This document shows positions 45,380-47,268 of a DNA stretch of 47,268 bases, piece after piece. Under the pieces are notes generated by a model that saw only the letters and a program-made list of their open reading frames with translations, did no database searches and was not told the origin of the DNA. The DNA comes from Acetobacter persici JCM 25330. Its GTDB lineage: Bacteria; Pseudomonadota; Alphaproteobacteria; Acetobacterales; Acetobacteraceae. The translations under genes and the position numbers were made by a program. Every line of letters begins with the position of its first letter. Positions within the stretch are counted from its first letter, which is position 1. The stretch spans positions 1 through 47,268 of the forward strand of contig NZ_BAJW01000022.1 in NCBI RefSeq assembly GCF_000613905.1, written 5' to 3'.

Positions 45380-47268
45380 TCAGTGCCCCAGACTATGCAG
45401 GGCCGTCACAATCCCGCTGCCAAGCGCGCTCCCCAGAATGGTCAGGCCCCCGTTGACGACAGCCCGTGTAGTGCTGAGTTTTTTGACCAGCGCAGTCAGG
45501 TCAGAAATCCCCTTCCGCAGCCGGCGCTGTGCCCGCGGCATATTTAAAATCACCCTGAGCATACTTGCCTTGCGTGAGATTAAGCAGATCCGTAACGCCC
45601 TCAACCAGATACTGACCAATGGCCAGAGACAGGTCTTTGATTTTATCCGTGGCAGGATCAGCAGCTTTCCTGAGGTTTTCCATCGCGCGCTGGAACGGCG
45701 TCAGGCTGTCCTCATATGCCCCTTTGGTAGCAGCGGTCAGCTTGTCCATCACCAGCGCATAAGCGTCACCCTGCCGCCCGGCGGCCTGCAGGTTTTTAAC
45801 CTGCTCCACCAGCGCCTGATCCACACCGGGCAGGTGCTGCTTATACAGCGCCTCGATCTCGGCGGCCGGATCTTCCATGGCGGTTTTAACCGCCTTCAGC
45901 CCATCTTCCAGCGAGCCAAATACGGCGCCGATATCCCGCGCCATACCCGCAATGGACTGGATATCGGCTGACGTGCCGTTGAAATTATAGGTGCTGCCGA
46001 TGCTAGTGGCGGCCGTGCGGGCAGTATCATCCGTCCAGCCGGGCTGACTGCCCAGATCTTTGGACGCAGAGGTAATGGTGCTGGCCATAGCAACCGCATC
46101 CGTCCGCGTGGCCCGGAGCTGCTGGCTCAGCTTTGCCAGTTTTTCCGATTCACTTTCGGCATATTTTCCCATTTCAAACAGCGCCAGACCACCGGCAGCG
46201 CTTGCAGCAACCAGACCCGCCGGGCCAAAAATGAATGAGCTGACGCGGGAGACAGACGCACCAAACCCACCCATGACCTGCACCATGTTCGGCACCTGGT
46301 AAAAGGCTGCCTGCATGGCACTGCCACCGGCCATGATCTGGTCGAAAAATTTATGGACCTCATCCGCCAACTGGCCGACCTGATAGGATTCCAGCTTGGC
46401 AAGACTACCGCCACGGCTTTCAGAATCCGTCAGGGTGTCATGGGCCCGTGCGGTTTCAAGCAAAGCTGCTTTCTGGGCCTGATAGGCAGCAACCTGCTTT
46501 TCGGCATCCTGAATGACGGCACTTTTGACGGCGCTATCCATCTGGCTGTCAGGAATTGCATCGGCCTGCGCTCTCAGATCATCCAGCCGTGTTTCCGCAG
46601 CCGAAAGCTGAAGCATGACCTTGGCCAGCTGGCTTCCTGACCGACCAAGCCGCAGAAAGGCCTGATTGCTCCGGTCGGCACCCGCCTGCAAGCCCGTAAA
46701 GGCAGAGGCTTCAGCGCGTTCCAGGTCCGCCATTTCGCCAGCAGTCAGCCTGGCCGCATTTTTGATGGCAGCCAGATCTGCCTGCATAGCCTGCGCCTGC
46801 GGGTCTGTGGACGAGACAGACGGGGCAGATACGGAAGCTGCAGAGGAACTGCCTGCCACACCCGGAGCGCTGGCTTCAGACGCATTCAGGGCATCCTGTG
46901 CGGCCTTAAGTTGACGCACCCGGCTCTGCTGCTCCGTGAGGTCCGCAGACGTGCGCTGGATCTGGGCATCAATCTGCGCCAGATCCTGCGTCAGTGTAGA
47001 GGTATCAAGGCCACCAGCCATGGCTTTCTGGGCCTGATCCCGCAGGTTTTCCTGCAAGCTGCTCAGGCGCGTCAGCTCTGCGGTCAGAGCGGCTACACGG
47101 GAGGCCGCACGGGTGCCCAGCGTGTCAAACGCCTCCACCGCACCGGCTGCGCCCTCCCTCAGCGTGCGAGTGGCAGCACCGGCCGATGTCTCCATGCCAT
47201 CCAGTGCAGAGGATACCGCGCCAGCCTCGGTCCTTACCCGCGGGCCAGAGCGCAGCGGACCACGCCAG
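45380..47268 (-). CDS. Phage tail tape-measure protein (partial, cut by window edge; C-terminal frameshift likely)
   Basis: A long, Ala- and Gln-rich helical protein that sets tail length and helps DNA entry. The frame is open to the right edge of the window, so the N-terminus is outside. Coiled-coil segments (LTRLSSLQENLRDQAQKAMA) alternate with a hydrophobic stretch (GPAGLVAASAAGGLALFEMG) and the conserved-looking SLTPFQRAMENLRKAADPAT. The written frame ends at 45501. In the next frame, LTALVKKLSTTRAVVNGGLT then ILGSALGSGIVTALHSLGH runs on to 45380; one C fewer in the run at 45509-45512 would join them as AAEGISDLTALVKK. It precedes the lysis genes on the same strand. Confidence 0.8.

Noticed and set aside
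45380-45538. Separate 52-residue membrane protein after the tape measure
   Set aside because: Possible, but its start lies deep inside the tape-measure gene with no good ribosome-binding site, and a one-base indel joins it naturally to that protein.
1-47268. CRISPR array, insertion sequence or rRNA genes
   Set aside because: No regularly spaced repeats, transposase motifs or rRNA-like sequence were seen anywhere in the window.

Overview
The window looks like chromosomal DNA of an acetic acid bacterium (Acetobacteraceae, most likely Acetobacter or a close relative). This rests on gene content and protein character: rpsT-dnaA-dnaN-recF next to mutM/ubiE/coaBC/dut, a glycerol regulon, CydDC, an alphaproteobacterial PhyR/NepR/EcfG stress locus and a LuxI/LuxR pair. 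The genus is an inference, because no rRNA is present. The first 37.8 kb are GC-rich housekeeping DNA. The last 9.4 kb are mosaic, with very AT-rich stretches and prophage genes.

Layout. 1-4942 (minus): recF (cut by the window edge), dnaN, dnaA, rpsT, mutM. 4972-10648 (plus): one apparent operon, ubiE-coaBC-dut-ABC permease-ABC ATPase, joining ubiquinone, CoA and nucleotide housekeeping to an orphan NitT/TauT-like transporter. 10658-16978 (minus): msrA, valS, a TolC-like outer-membrane protein, tRNA-Cys and a short-chain dehydrogenase. 17053-18198 (plus): a GNAT-like conserved protein. 18210-20227 (minus): thiL, nusB, nrdR. 20382-20879 (plus): a PCu(A)C-like secreted protein. 20953-28051 (minus): a lipoprotein-recQ-glpR-glpD-glpF-glpK series for glycerol uptake and oxidation. 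28172-31588 (minus): the cydDC exporter, which supports cytochrome bd assembly. 31719-35870: the general stress response locus, with an HWE/HisKA_2 histidine kinase, the anti-sigma factor NepR, two EcfG-like sigma factors and the divergent response regulator PhyR. 35915-37866 (plus): an Uup-type ABC-F ATPase and tRNA-Val.

After tRNA-Val comes an accessory region. It holds a gene-free stretch with nested inverted repeats, a luxI/luxR quorum-sensing pair, and two unknown genes in AT-rich DNA. Next is a divergent ribbon-helix-helix / BRO-antirepressor switch with palindromes, then a very AT-rich two-helix membrane protein that may be phage cargo. Last come minus-strand prophage lysis genes (E-C-T triad lysozyme, holin-like protein, lipoprotein) and a tail tape-measure protein that runs off the window.

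Caution on quality. At least sixteen reading frames are broken by what look like 1-2 base indels, mostly one base missing from a short G/C run. They include genes that should be essential (nusB, coaBC, thiL). The even spread suggests consensus errors rather than true pseudogenes. I annotate such genes over their full span and give the break point in each entry.

The best candidates for something undescribed are the AT-rich membrane protein at 42526-43837, the unknown gene that overlaps luxR tail to tail at the tRNA-prophage junction, and the compact RHH/BRO switch.
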